A model generated the notes under the pieces. The model was not told where the DNA came from and made no database searches. It was given only the letters and a program-made list of their open reading frames with translations. A stretch of DNA of 64,000 nt, taken from assembly GCF_047501175.1 (NCBI RefSeq), contig NZ_JBEQWH010000002.1, positions 62,001 to 126,000 of the forward strand. Reading direction: 5' to 3'. Of this stretch, positions 57,243 through 64,000 are shown piece by piece. The translations under genes and the position numbers were made by a program. Positions within the stretch are counted from its first letter, which is position 1. Each line of letters begins with the position of its first letter. The DNA comes from Methanoprimaticola sp047501175 (lineage in GTDB: Archaea; Thermoplasmatota; Thermoplasmata; Methanomassiliicoccales; Methanomethylophilaceae).

Positions 57243-58547
57243 TCAGGGGGAGAGCCTTGCAGGGTCCCTGGGGAAGAGGATCGCCTCCCTGATGTTGGGA
57301 AGGTCGAGGGCCTTCACGAGCATCCTCTCGATGCCGATCCCCCATCCTCCGTGCGGGGGCATCCCGTACTTGAACGCCTCGAGATAGAACTCGAAGTCCT
57401 CGGGATCCAGACCCTTCTTCTGCATCCTCTCCACTAGCCTGTCGTACCTGTGCTCCCTCTGGCCTCCGGACGAGATCTCCTGTCCCTTGAAGTCGAGGTC
57501 GAAGCTGAACGAGTAGGGTGTGCCGTCCTTCTCCATGATGTAGAACGGCTTAGCCTCCTCGGGATACTCCGCGATGAAGTAGAGGTCGCATCCCTTCCCG
57601 GCCATGTGCTCGCCGACGATCTTCTCGCCCTCGGTCCCGAGGTCGTCGCCCTCCTTGAGGAGGAGTCCGGCGGCCTGGACTATGGCGAGGCACTCGCTGT
57701 AGGTGAGGATCGGGTAGGGCCTTGCGGGTACGTTGATCTCCTTCCCGATGACCTCCAGCTGCCTGGCGCCCCTCTCCTTGAGCCCGGTCAGCACGTGGTC
57801 GACGACCTGCTCGATCGCGCGCATGACATCCTCCTGGCAGGATATCCAGGACATCTCGCCGTCGAAGGAGATGAACTCCGTCACATGACGGTTCGTGTTG
57901 GACTGCTCCGCACGGAACGCGGGGCCGATCTCGTACACCTGGTCGAGCCCGGAGGACATGAGGATCTGCTTGTACAGCTGGGGAGACTGGGCAAGGTATG
58001 CGGGCCTGTCGAAGTACTGGACCTTGAACAGCTCCGCCCCTCCCTCGGCACCGGCGGCCCCGATCTTGGGAGTGTACACGCGGGTGAATCCCATCTCGCG
58101 GACGGCCTCCTCGATGAGGTCGACCATCAGGGACTTCAGCTCGAAGATCGCCTTGACCTCGGGCTTGCGGACGTCCATGAAGCGGTGGTTGAGGCGGGTG
58201 TCCATCTCGACGTTGACCTTGTCCACGACCCCCAGGGGAAGGGGGACGCCGGCAGGGGAGATGACCTCCGCGGCGGAAGGGATAATCTCCCACCCGGTCG
58301 CGGTCTGATTGCTCTCCTTGACCTCGCCCTCGATGCGCACGACGGTCTCCCTGGACAGCCCGGTGAGCATGGAGAAGAGCTCCGGGTCGATCTTCTTCTT
58401 GGGCATGGTCACCTGGTAGGTGCCACACCTGTCGCGCATGGTGATGAAGGAGATACCTCCGAGGTTCCTGATGTCCTGGACCCAGCCGCCTACGGCGACG
58501 GTACCGTCGGAGACGGTGACCTCTGAGGATTTCTTGACGATTGCCAT
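57243..58547 (-). CDS. aspS: Aspartyl-tRNA synthetase, archaeal type
   Basis: A 434-residue class IIb synthetase of the short archaeal type without the bacterial insertion domain. OB-fold anticodon domain at residues 1-~105 (GGWVQDIRNLGGISFITMRD); motif 1 region LNHRFMDVRKPEV; motif 2 FRAEQSNTNRHVTEF (~220); motif 3 GWGIGIERMLV (~405). It charges tRNA-Asp. At the OB-fold position reported as Trp in discriminating and His in relaxed archaeal enzymes this protein has Gln, so tRNA-Asn mischarging is open. TATA box 26 nt upstream; leaderless. Confidence 0.95.
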   Translation of the reverse strand: MAIVKKSSEVTVSDGTVAVGGWVQDIRNLGGISFITMRDRCGTYQVTMPKKKIDPELFSMLTGLSRETVVRIEGEVKESNQTATGWEIIPSAAEVISPAGVPLPLGVVDKVNVEMDTRLNHRFMDVRKPEVKAIFELKSLMVDLIEEAVREMGFTRVYTPKIGAAGAEGGAELFKVQYFDRPAYLAQSPQLYKQILMSSGLDQVYEIGPAFRAEQSNTNRHVTEFISFDGEMSWISCQEDVMRAIEQVVDHVLTGLKERGARQLEVIGKEINVPARPYPILTYSECLAIVQAAGLLLKEGDDLGTEGEKIVGEHMAGKGCDLYFIAEYPEEAKPFYIMEKDGTPYSFSFDLDFKGQEISSGGQREHRYDRLVERMQKKGLDPEDFEFYLEAFKYGMPPHGGWGIGIERMLVKALDLPNIREAILFPRDPARLSP

Positions 58548-58568
58548 AATCCGCGGGATACCCCGCGC

Positions 58569-58577
58569 GTATATAAG
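58569..58577 (-). promoter_or_regulatory. TATA box of aspS
   Basis: Minus strand CTTATATAC centred 26 nt before ATG 58547. Confidence 0.6.
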
Positions 58578-58666
58578 AGGAACGAGGCCGGGGCCGGAAG
58601 CCCCCAGGACCGTTCCCGCATGGTTTGACGAGTGTGGTCACGGGAGACGTCCGTCCCCGGGGGACC

Positions 58667-59422
58667 TCATCTCTTCTTTCCCTGATTGGCCACCGCGTCC
58701 ATCTTCGCCTGGAGGGCCTCCTGGTCCCCCAGATACCTCTTGGAGATGACGTTGAAGTCCCTGTCGAACTCGTAGACCAGCGGGACGCCGGTGGGGATGT
58801 TCACACCGGTGATCTCGTCGTCGGACATCCCGTCGAACATCTTCACGAGCGCCCTCAGGGAGTTGCCGTGGGCCGCGATGAGCACCCTGTCCCCTGCGAC
58901 CATCCTGGGCTTGATGACCTCCTCGAAGTAGGGATACGCGCGGGCGACGGTGTCCTTGAGGCATTCCGTCAGGGGAAGGTCCTCCGGATCCACGTCGCGG
59001 TACTGGACCTGGGACGCGGGATTCCTCTCGTCGGACGGCTCCAGGGCAGGGGGGCAGGTCGCATAGGACCTTCTCCATACCTTTACCTGGTCCTCCCCGT
59101 ACTTCTCGGCGGTCTCGGACTTGTTGAGACCCTGGAGCGCACCGTAGTGCCTCTCGTTGAGCTTCCAGCTCTTCTCCACCGGGAGCCATGCGCGGTCCAT
59201 CTCGTCGAGGGCGAGCTGGAGGGTGTGAATGGCCCTCTTCAGATACGAGGTGTAGCAGATGTCGAAATCGAATCCCTCCGACTTCAGTGTCTGTCCCGCG
59301 GCCTTGGCCTCGGAGACTCCTTTCTCGGACAGCTCGACGTCGGTCCAACCCGTGAAAAGGTTCTCCTTGTTCCATACGCTCTCGCCGTGACGGAGGAGCA
59401 CCAGGGTCATCTTGTCGGTCAT
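58667..59422 (-). CDS. gpmA: 2,3-bisphosphoglycerate-dependent phosphoglycerate mutase
   Basis: A 251-residue dPGM: phosphohistidine motif LLRHGESVWN (His ~12), FTGWTDVELSEKG, SYLKRAIHT, WKLNERHYGALQGLNK and the second His in IAAHGNSLRA (~185). Length and motifs are those of bacterial/eukaryotic GpmA, which interconverts 3- and 2-phosphoglycerate. Most archaea use the unrelated cofactor-independent enzyme, so this gene was probably acquired from bacteria. Near other central carbon genes (fbp, tpiA) but on the opposite strand. Confidence 0.95.
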   Translation of the reverse strand: MTDKMTLVLLRHGESVWNKENLFTGWTDVELSEKGVSEAKAAGQTLKSEGFDFDICYTSYLKRAIHTLQLALDEMDRAWLPVEKSWKLNERHYGALQGLNKSETAEKYGEDQVKVWRRSYATCPPALEPSDERNPASQVQYRDVDPEDLPLTECLKDTVARAYPYFEEVIKPRMVAGDRVLIAAHGNSLRALVKMFDGMSDDEITGVNIPTGVPLVYEFDRDFNVISKRYLGDQEALQAKMDAVANQGKKR

Positions 59423-59631
59423 GGGTCCCCGTAGACCCCATAACTCTTAATGCATTCCGTCCCCGGGGGCGGGCGATCCGGGCCGCGGGAACAGCTCTAA
59501 AAGGCTGGCACATGGAAAAAATGCCGAATAACCGTGCCATATACGCGACATGCTCCTAAACGAACCCCGCACCTTTATTATAGAGGCTTTCAATAAAGAG
59601 TCTCAGTCATATTTCTCATAAAGGTGTGAAA

Positions 59632-60771
59632 ATGTCCGAAGAGAAAGTTACAGTGTCCGTCATCAAGGCGGACATCGGATCCGTTGTCGGCCACTCCAGG
59701 CCCCACCCCGATATGATGCAGGCAGCCAGGGACATCCTCAAGGATACCCAGAAGGCCGGAGTCATCGAGGATTTCTATGTCACCCGTGTCGGAGACGACA
59801 TCAACCTGTTCATGTCCCACTACAAGGGCGAGGGCAACAAGGATGTCCACGGCGCCGCCTGGGAGTGCTTCCAGAAGGCAGCCAAGATCGCAAAGTCGAT
59901 GAAACTCTACGCCGCCGGCCAGGACATCCTGACCGATGCGTTCTCCGGGAACGTCAAGGGAGCCGGACCCGGCTCCGCCGAGATGTCGTTCGTCGAGAGG
60001 GGCTCCGAGCCCATGCTGTTCTTCATCGCGGACAAGACCGAGCCCTCCGCGTACACCCTCCCCCTGTCCAGGATCTTCCTCGACCCGTTCACCACCACCG
60101 GACTGGTCGTCGATGCCAGGGCCAAGAAGGGATTCGATGTCGAGATCCAGGATGTCATCGGCAGCAAGAAGGTCGTCATGTCCTCCCCTGAGGAGACCCT
60201 CAGCATCCTGAGCCTGCTCGGGGACACGTCCAGGTACGCGATCAAGAGGATCGAGTCCAGGGCCGGCCTCGGACCTGCCGTCGTCGTCTCCACCGACAAG
60301 CTGAACCTCACCGCCGGAAAGTACATCGGAAAGGACGACCCCGTGTGCGTCTGCCGCTGCCAGTCCGGACTCCCCTCCGTGGGAGAGTACACCCAGCCCT
60401 TCGTCAACACCATGCTCGTCGCAGGATGGATGAGGGGATCCCACTACGGAGCGTTCTATCCCTGCTCCCCAGAGGACTCCGACCCCGTCTACTTCGACGG
60501 ACCCCCCAGAATCTGCTGCCTCGGATTCCAGCTCAACGAGGGTAAGTTCCAGGGCCTCGAGTCCATGGGAGCCAAGGGCGGAGAGCACATCCCCGTCGAC
60601 TTCTTCAAGAGCGACACGTTCGACCTCGCCAGGCAGAACGCCGTGAGGGCGAGCAAGTTCATCAGGAGCCAGGGGCCGTTCATGCCCTCGATCCTCGGAC
60701 CCGAGGAGATGGAGTACACCTCCAGGCCCGAGGTCCTCAAGGACCTGACCTCCCGTTTCGAGGACCTCTGA
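59632..60771 (+). CDS. fbp: Fructose-1,6-bisphosphate aldolase/phosphatase (archaeal, bifunctional)
   Basis: A 379-residue FBPA/P. Seen: N-terminal SVIKADIGSVVGHSRPHP with metal-ligand Asp and His; HGAAWECFQ; the ADKTEPSAY catalytic loop; FLDPFTTTGLV; and MRGSHYGAFYP. It converts triose phosphates directly to fructose-6-phosphate, the gluconeogenic signature of archaea. Strong codon bias suggests high expression. ATG 59632 is 7 nt after AAGGTGTG; in-frame GTG 59626 precedes it. tpiA follows with an ATGA overlap, so the operon supplies and uses triose phosphates. Confidence 0.96.
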   Translation: MSEEKVTVSVIKADIGSVVGHSRPHPDMMQAARDILKDTQKAGVIEDFYVTRVGDDINLFMSHYKGEGNKDVHGAAWECFQKAAKIAKSMKLYAAGQDILTDAFSGNVKGAGPGSAEMSFVERGSEPMLFFIADKTEPSAYTLPLSRIFLDPFTTTGLVVDARAKKGFDVEIQDVIGSKKVVMSSPEETLSILSLLGDTSRYAIKRIESRAGLGPAVVVSTDKLNLTAGKYIGKDDPVCVCRCQSGLPSVGEYTQPFVNTMLVAGWMRGSHYGAFYPCSPEDSDPVYFDGPPRICCLGFQLNEGKFQGLESMGAKGGEHIPVDFFKSDTFDLARQNAVRASKFIRSQGPFMPSILGPEEMEYTSRPEVLKDLTSRFEDL

Positions 60772-61439
60772 TGAAAGCACCCGTCGTGGTGATCAACTTC
60801 AAGGCCTACCAGGAGGCGGAGGGCGACAGGGCCTTCCGCCTCGCAAAGGCCTGCCAGAAGGTCTCCAGCGAGTCGGGCGTGCCCATGGCGGTATGTCCTC
60901 CGCACCTCTGGCTCGGAGCCATCGCCAGGATCCTCGAGATGCCGGTCTACGCGCAGAGCGTGGACCCTCTCCCTCCCGGACCGGGGACGGGATTCGTCAC
61001 GCCGTCCATGCTCCACTCGACGGACGTCGCAGGGACGTTAGTCAACCATTCCGAGCACAGAATACCCAAGGACGACATCGGGAAGATCGTGGAGATGTGC
61101 TCCGCACTCAAGCTCCACACATGCATCTGCGCGGAGACCGCCGAGGAGGCCTCGGACCTCGCAGGATTCCACCCGAATGCCGTCGCGGTGGAACCACCGG
61201 CACTGATCGGAGGGAACGTCTCCGTCACATCGGCGGACCCGGGCATCGTCAGCGGAACGGTGGATGCCGTGAAGGCCGTCGACCCGAAGGTCCTCGTGTA
61301 CTGCGGGGCGGGCGTGAAAACAGGGGACGATGTCAAAGCATCCATGGATCTTGGTGCCAACGGGGTGCTGCTCGCCTCCGGGGTCGTCAAGGCCAAGGAT
61401 CCGGAACAGGTCCTGCGCGACCTCATATCCAAGATCTGA
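60771..61439 (+). CDS. tpiA: Triosephosphate isomerase, archaeal type
   Basis: A 222-residue TIM, the short archaeal form. Substrate Lys in VVINFKAY (~11), catalytic His region VNHSEHR (~91), catalytic Glu in VAVEPPALIG (~140) and phosphate loop CGAGVKTGDD (~180). Interconverts DHAP and glyceraldehyde-3-phosphate, feeding the upstream FBP aldolase/phosphatase. Overlaps fbp by 1 codon (ATGA). Confidence 0.96.
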   Translation: MKAPVVVINFKAYQEAEGDRAFRLAKACQKVSSESGVPMAVCPPHLWLGAIARILEMPVYAQSVDPLPPGPGTGFVTPSMLHSTDVAGTLVNHSEHRIPKDDIGKIVEMCSALKLHTCICAETAEEASDLAGFHPNAVAVEPPALIGGNVSVTSADPGIVSGTVDAVKAVDPKVLVYCGAGVKTGDDVKASMDLGANGVLLASGVVKAKDPEQVLRDLISKI

Positions 61440-61457
61440 GGGATGGCGACCCATCCC
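61440..61457 (+). terminator. Hairpin after tpiA
   Basis: GGGATGG-CGAC-CCATCCC directly after the tpiA stop; no T-run follows, so termination is only likely. Confidence 0.4.
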
Positions 61458-61539
61458 GGAAAACACCTTAATCGATATCCCTTCTCTGGTATCTGCGCAA
61501 CGTTTATCTTCCAGCCTGAGAGAGCAGGTGCCGACTCAG

Positions 61540-62754
61540 ATGGCATTGAAACAGTGGCTGCCCCTGATTGGGATAACGATCGGCGTCTTCATCTTCAACA
61601 TGTCGGAGTTCATGCCGATCGGACTCCTGACCGACATCGCCTCCGATTTCGGGATATCCGAAGCGACGGCCGGACTGATCATATCGACCTATGCGTGGAC
61701 GGTGGCCATACTCTCGCTTCCGATCATGCTGCTCCTCAAGAAGATGGAGTACCGCCGGATGCTCCTGATGTGCGTCGCGATGTTCGCGGGATTCCAGTTC
61801 CTGTCGGGGATCTCCGGCAGCTACTGGATGCTGGTGGTGTCCCGTCTCGGCGTCGCCGTCTCACACTCCATATTCTGGTCCATAGCATCTCCTCTCGCGG
61901 TCAGGGTCGTGGCACCCCAGTATCAGAAGCTTGCGATCAGCACCATAGCGGCGGGGACGTCCATAGCCATGATCATAGGACTGCCCCTGGGAAGGATAAT
62001 CGGACTCTCGCTGGGATGGAGGATGTCGTTCATCGCGATCGCCATCATAGCCGTCCTGGCGCTGGCCCTCCTCGTCACGGTGTTTCCGAGATTGGAGAAC
62101 CCGGGGACGTTCACCGTCAAGAGGCTCCCGGAACTGTTCAGGAACAAGGTGCTCCTTGGCATCTACATCCTTGTGGCGATGTATGTCACCGGCTACTACA
62201 CGGGATACAGCTACATAGAGCCGTTCCTCGGTCAGGTGTCCGGGATGTCGGATGACATGATCACGGTCGTCCTCACGATATTCGGTCTTGCAGGGATCGG
62301 TGGCAGCATCCTGTTCACCAGGATCTACGACAGGACGAGATACAGGTTCATCATGACGGCCATCGGTGGAGCCGCCATGTGCCTTCTGTTGCTCAGGGCC
62401 TCCGCAGGGTCAGTCATCCTCGTCATCGTGGTCTGTGCGCTCTGGGGGATGTTCGCCACCTCTTTCAACGTGGCGTTCCAGAACGAGGCTTTGAAGGCAT
62501 CCCCGTCCGATGCGACCGCCATAGCCATGTCGCTCTTCTCAGGGATATTCAACGTTGGGATCGCATCGGGATCCATGATAGGGGGGCTTGTCACGGACAC
62601 CGCCTCCGTGGATTGCATAGGGTATGTCGGAGGGGCTTTCATCCTGGCATCGCTCGTCTTCACAGGACTGTATCTCATCCACAGGATGAGGGACAACGAC
62701 CTCGAAAGGAGGGTAACGGACCTTTCACCCCGTCGATGCCTTCGCTATGATTAA
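61540..62754 (+). CDS. MFS transporter, sugar/drug efflux type (AraJ/SotB-like)
   Basis: A 404-residue major facilitator with twelve predicted helices. The N-terminal FNMSEFMPIGLLTDIASDFGISEATAGL is the signature of the AraJ/SotB/YdhP DHA1 efflux subfamily; motif-A-like MEYRRMLL follows helix 2, and SRLGVAVSHSIFWSIASPLAVRV is also typical. Exports an unknown sugar or drug. ATG 61540 is preceded by GTTTATCTT at 61502-61510 (TATA) and CAGGTG. Confidence 0.9.
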   Translation: MALKQWLPLIGITIGVFIFNMSEFMPIGLLTDIASDFGISEATAGLIISTYAWTVAILSLPIMLLLKKMEYRRMLLMCVAMFAGFQFLSGISGSYWMLVVSRLGVAVSHSIFWSIASPLAVRVVAPQYQKLAISTIAAGTSIAMIIGLPLGRIIGLSLGWRMSFIAIAIIAVLALALLVTVFPRLENPGTFTVKRLPELFRNKVLLGIYILVAMYVTGYYTGYSYIEPFLGQVSGMSDDMITVVLTIFGLAGIGGSILFTRIYDRTRYRFIMTAIGGAAMCLLLLRASAGSVILVIVVCALWGMFATSFNVAFQNEALKASPSDATAIAMSLFSGIFNVGIASGSMIGGLVTDTASVDCIGYVGGAFILASLVFTGLYLIHRMRDNDLERRVTDLSPRRCLRYD

Positions 62755-62757
62755 ATA

Positions 62758-62781
62758 TTGAACAGTTGTTCAATTGTTCAA
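62758..62781 (+). promoter_or_regulatory. SmtB/ArsR-like operator dyad before the metal-export operon
   Basis: TTGAACA-GT-TGTTCAA is a perfect 7-2-7 dyad (62758-62773) followed at once by a further half-site TTGTTCAA (62774-62781). The TGAACA..TGTTCA core is that of SmtB/CzrA/ZiaR-type metal sensors. It lies between the TATA sequence GATTAAATATTG (62749-62760) and ATG 62789, so a bound repressor would block initiation. Confidence 0.6.
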
Positions 62782-62788
62782 GTGATAT

Positions 62789-63016
62789 ATGATGAAGGCC
62801 ATACTCAAACTGGAGAACCTGTGCTGTGCGAACTGCGCCGCGAAGATCGAGGACCAGGTCCAGAGGATCGACGGGGTGGAGAGCGCGGGCCTGTCGTTCA
62901 TGACGCAGAAGCTGTCCATAGAGGCGGCCGAGGACGACATCGAGGACATAGTGAGGGAAGTCTCCCGGATAGTGAAGAAGATCGAGAGCGACGTCACGAT
63001 AGTGAGGATCAAGTGA
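62789..63016 (+). CDS. Heavy-metal-associated (HMA) domain protein
   Basis: A 75-residue single HMA (ferredoxin-like) domain: KLENLCCANCAAKIE with the CxxC metal site (C12/C13...C16), then VESAGLSFMTQKLSIEA and a final strand VTIVRIK. It is a metallochaperone or the detached N-terminal domain of the transporter that starts 4 bp downstream; in most Zn/Cd P1B-ATPases this domain is fused. Confidence 0.9.
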   Translation: MMKAILKLENLCCANCAAKIEDQVQRIDGVESAGLSFMTQKLSIEAAEDDIEDIVREVSRIVKKIESDVTIVRIK

Positions 63017-63020
63017 CCCT

Positions 63021-64000
63021 ATGAAGAGTCTTGAGATTAGATTGATCGCCGGAGGCGCGCTGTTCGCATTCGGTCTGATATTGCATTACATGATGGGTGC
63101 CGACACGCTGGTCCAGCTGGCGGTCTTCGGCACATCCTACCTGATAGTCGGGTACAACGTCGTCTACAGCGCGGGAAGGAACATCGTCAAGGGGAACGTC
63201 CTGGACGAGAACTTCCTGATGACCATAGCCACCCTGGGAGCGTTCGCGATATCCATGTATCCGGAGGCTGTGGCCGTCATGCTGTTCTTCCAGGTAGGGG
63301 AATGGTTCGAGAAGAGGGCCGTCGGAAAGACGAGAAGGTCGATCGCCGACCTGATGGACATACAGCCGGACTATGCTCACGTGATCAGGGACGGTAGGAC
63401 AGAGACGGTGGGCCCGGACGAGGTCAGGGTCGGCGAGACGATAGAAATCCTCCCCGGGGAGAAGGTCCCTCTGGACGGCACCATCGTGTCCGGATACACG
63501 TCCATCGACACCCACGCACTGACCGGCGAGTCCGTGCCCAGGGATGTCATGCCGGGCGAGAAGGTCGTCTCGGGAACGGTGAACCTGTCGTCGAAGATCA
63601 CGGTGGAAGTGACCTCCGAATACGAGGACTCCACTGTGTCCAAGGTGTTGGAGCTTGTGGAGGAGTCCTCGATGAGGAAGGCCCCGGCCGAGAGGTTCAT
63701 AACGCGCTTCGCGAGGTACTACACGCCAGCGGTCGTGAGTGCGGCGATCGTCATAGCCGTGGTGCCGACACTGCTGGGCTATGACTTCACCACATGGGTC
63801 TACAGGTCCCTGACGTTCCTCGTCGTGTCCTGCCCGTGTGCCCTCGTGATATCCGTCCCTCTGAGCTACTTCTGCGGCATAGGGGCGGCATCCAGGATGG
63901 GCGTCCTGATCAAGGGCGCGAACTTCATGGAGTCCCTGTCCAGGGTCGGGACGGTGGTGTTCGACAAGACGGGTACGCTGACCCACGGGCGCTTCGAGAT
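63021..64000 (+). CDS. P1B-type heavy-metal ATPase (Zn/Cd/Co type), truncated by window end
   Basis: The first ~326 residues of a CPx-ATPase. Seen: two pairs of N-terminal helices, actuator motif LTGESVP (~172), the metal-binding helix VVSCPCALVISVPLSY (~272; the CPC with S-x-P context fits ZntA/CadA), and the phosphorylation site FDKTGTLTHG near the window end. The ATP-binding domain lies beyond. It exports Zn2+/Cd2+/Pb2+-like ions. It lacks its own HMA domain, supplied by the preceding gene; both are under the dyad operator. Confidence 0.93.
   Translation, partial: MKSLEIRLIAGGALFAFGLILHYMMGADTLVQLAVFGTSYLIVGYNVVYSAGRNIVKGNVLDENFLMTIATLGAFAISMYPEAVAVMLFFQVGEWFEKRAVGKTRRSIADLMDIQPDYAHVIRDGRTETVGPDEVRVGETIEILPGEKVPLDGTIVSGYTSIDTHALTGESVPRDVMPGEKVVSGTVNLSSKITVEVTSEYEDSTVSKVLELVEESSMRKAPAERFITRFARYYTPAVVSAAIVIAVVPTLLGYDFTTWVYRSLTFLVVSCPCALVISVPLSYFCGIGAASRMGVLIKGANFMESLSRVGTVVFDKTGTLTHGRFE

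Noticed and set aside
57450..58526. A ~358-codon plus-strand frame opposite aspS
   Set aside because: Low-complexity Leu/Gly/Asp composition; aspS motifs 1-3 prove the other strand.
59590..60780. A ~396-codon open frame antisense to fbp
   Set aside because: Same composition artefact; fbp on the plus strand has full motif support.

Overview
The window looks like a chromosomal segment of a high-GC (about 60%) euryarchaeon, most likely a host-associated methanogen relative of the order Methanomassiliicoccales. Archaeal markers are a group II chaperonin (thermosome), an archaeal-type AspRS, the bifunctional FBP aldolase/phosphatase followed by an archaeal TIM, NreA with a C-terminal PCNA-binding motif, an Hjc-like resolvase and an XPD-type helicase. 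Many genes have a TATA box about 24-28 nt before the start codon (leaderless transcripts). None of the 57 stop codons I could assign is TAG (52 TGA, 5 TAA), which fits a pyrrolysine-decoding lineage. No methanogenesis or pyl gene is in view, so the order-level placement is inference.

Layout. 1-2201: end of xseA, xseB, then a divergent ABC-ATPase + DUF4435/TOPRIM pair resembling the PARIS anti-phage system. 2263-6016: TPR protein and TrkH/TrkA potassium uptake. 6209-13412: hisD-ppk-ppx, nreA and a radical SAM protein. 13512-16955: thermosome, strong terminator, two tandem small serine recombinases. 17130-22593: membrane proteins, SDR, GNAT, a rubredoxin/ferredoxin pair, a HipA-like kinase and a DMT transporter. 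22740-31348: the most unusual block, described below. 31448-35223: acyltransferase-3 protein, a 0.7 kb AT-rich gene-free stretch with a repeated 20-bp element, and two unknown coiled-coil/helical proteins. 35405-45867: DUF4261, TPR and Sel1 proteins, a pyridoxal kinase-GNAT fusion, a YgiQ radical SAM protein and coiled-coil proteins. 45895-53584: SF1 helicase, trypsin-like protease, ArsR regulator, XPD-like helicase, BASS transporter. 53621-64000: tRNA-Ser(UGA), an RG-rich disordered protein, Hjc, aspS, a bacterial-type gpmA, fbp-tpiA, an MFS exporter, and a metal-export locus (HMA chaperone + P1B-ATPase) behind an SmtB-like dyad; the ATPase runs off the window.

The candidate novel system is the compact operon STAS - GHKL/GNAT - LuxE-like acyl-protein synthetase - LuxC/AMP-ligase fusion - MATE transporter fused to a GHKL (RsbW-like) domain, closed by a strong terminator and faced by a convergent membrane SpoIIE/PP2C phosphatase. 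All parts of a bacterial partner-switching circuit (STAS antagonist, GHKL kinase domains, PPM phosphatase) are present, yet archaea have no sigma factors. One switch domain is covalently attached to a transporter and the circuit sits in the same transcription unit as fatty-acyl reductase-type enzymes. I infer a post-translational switch controlling synthesis and export of a carboxylate/aldehyde-derived product.
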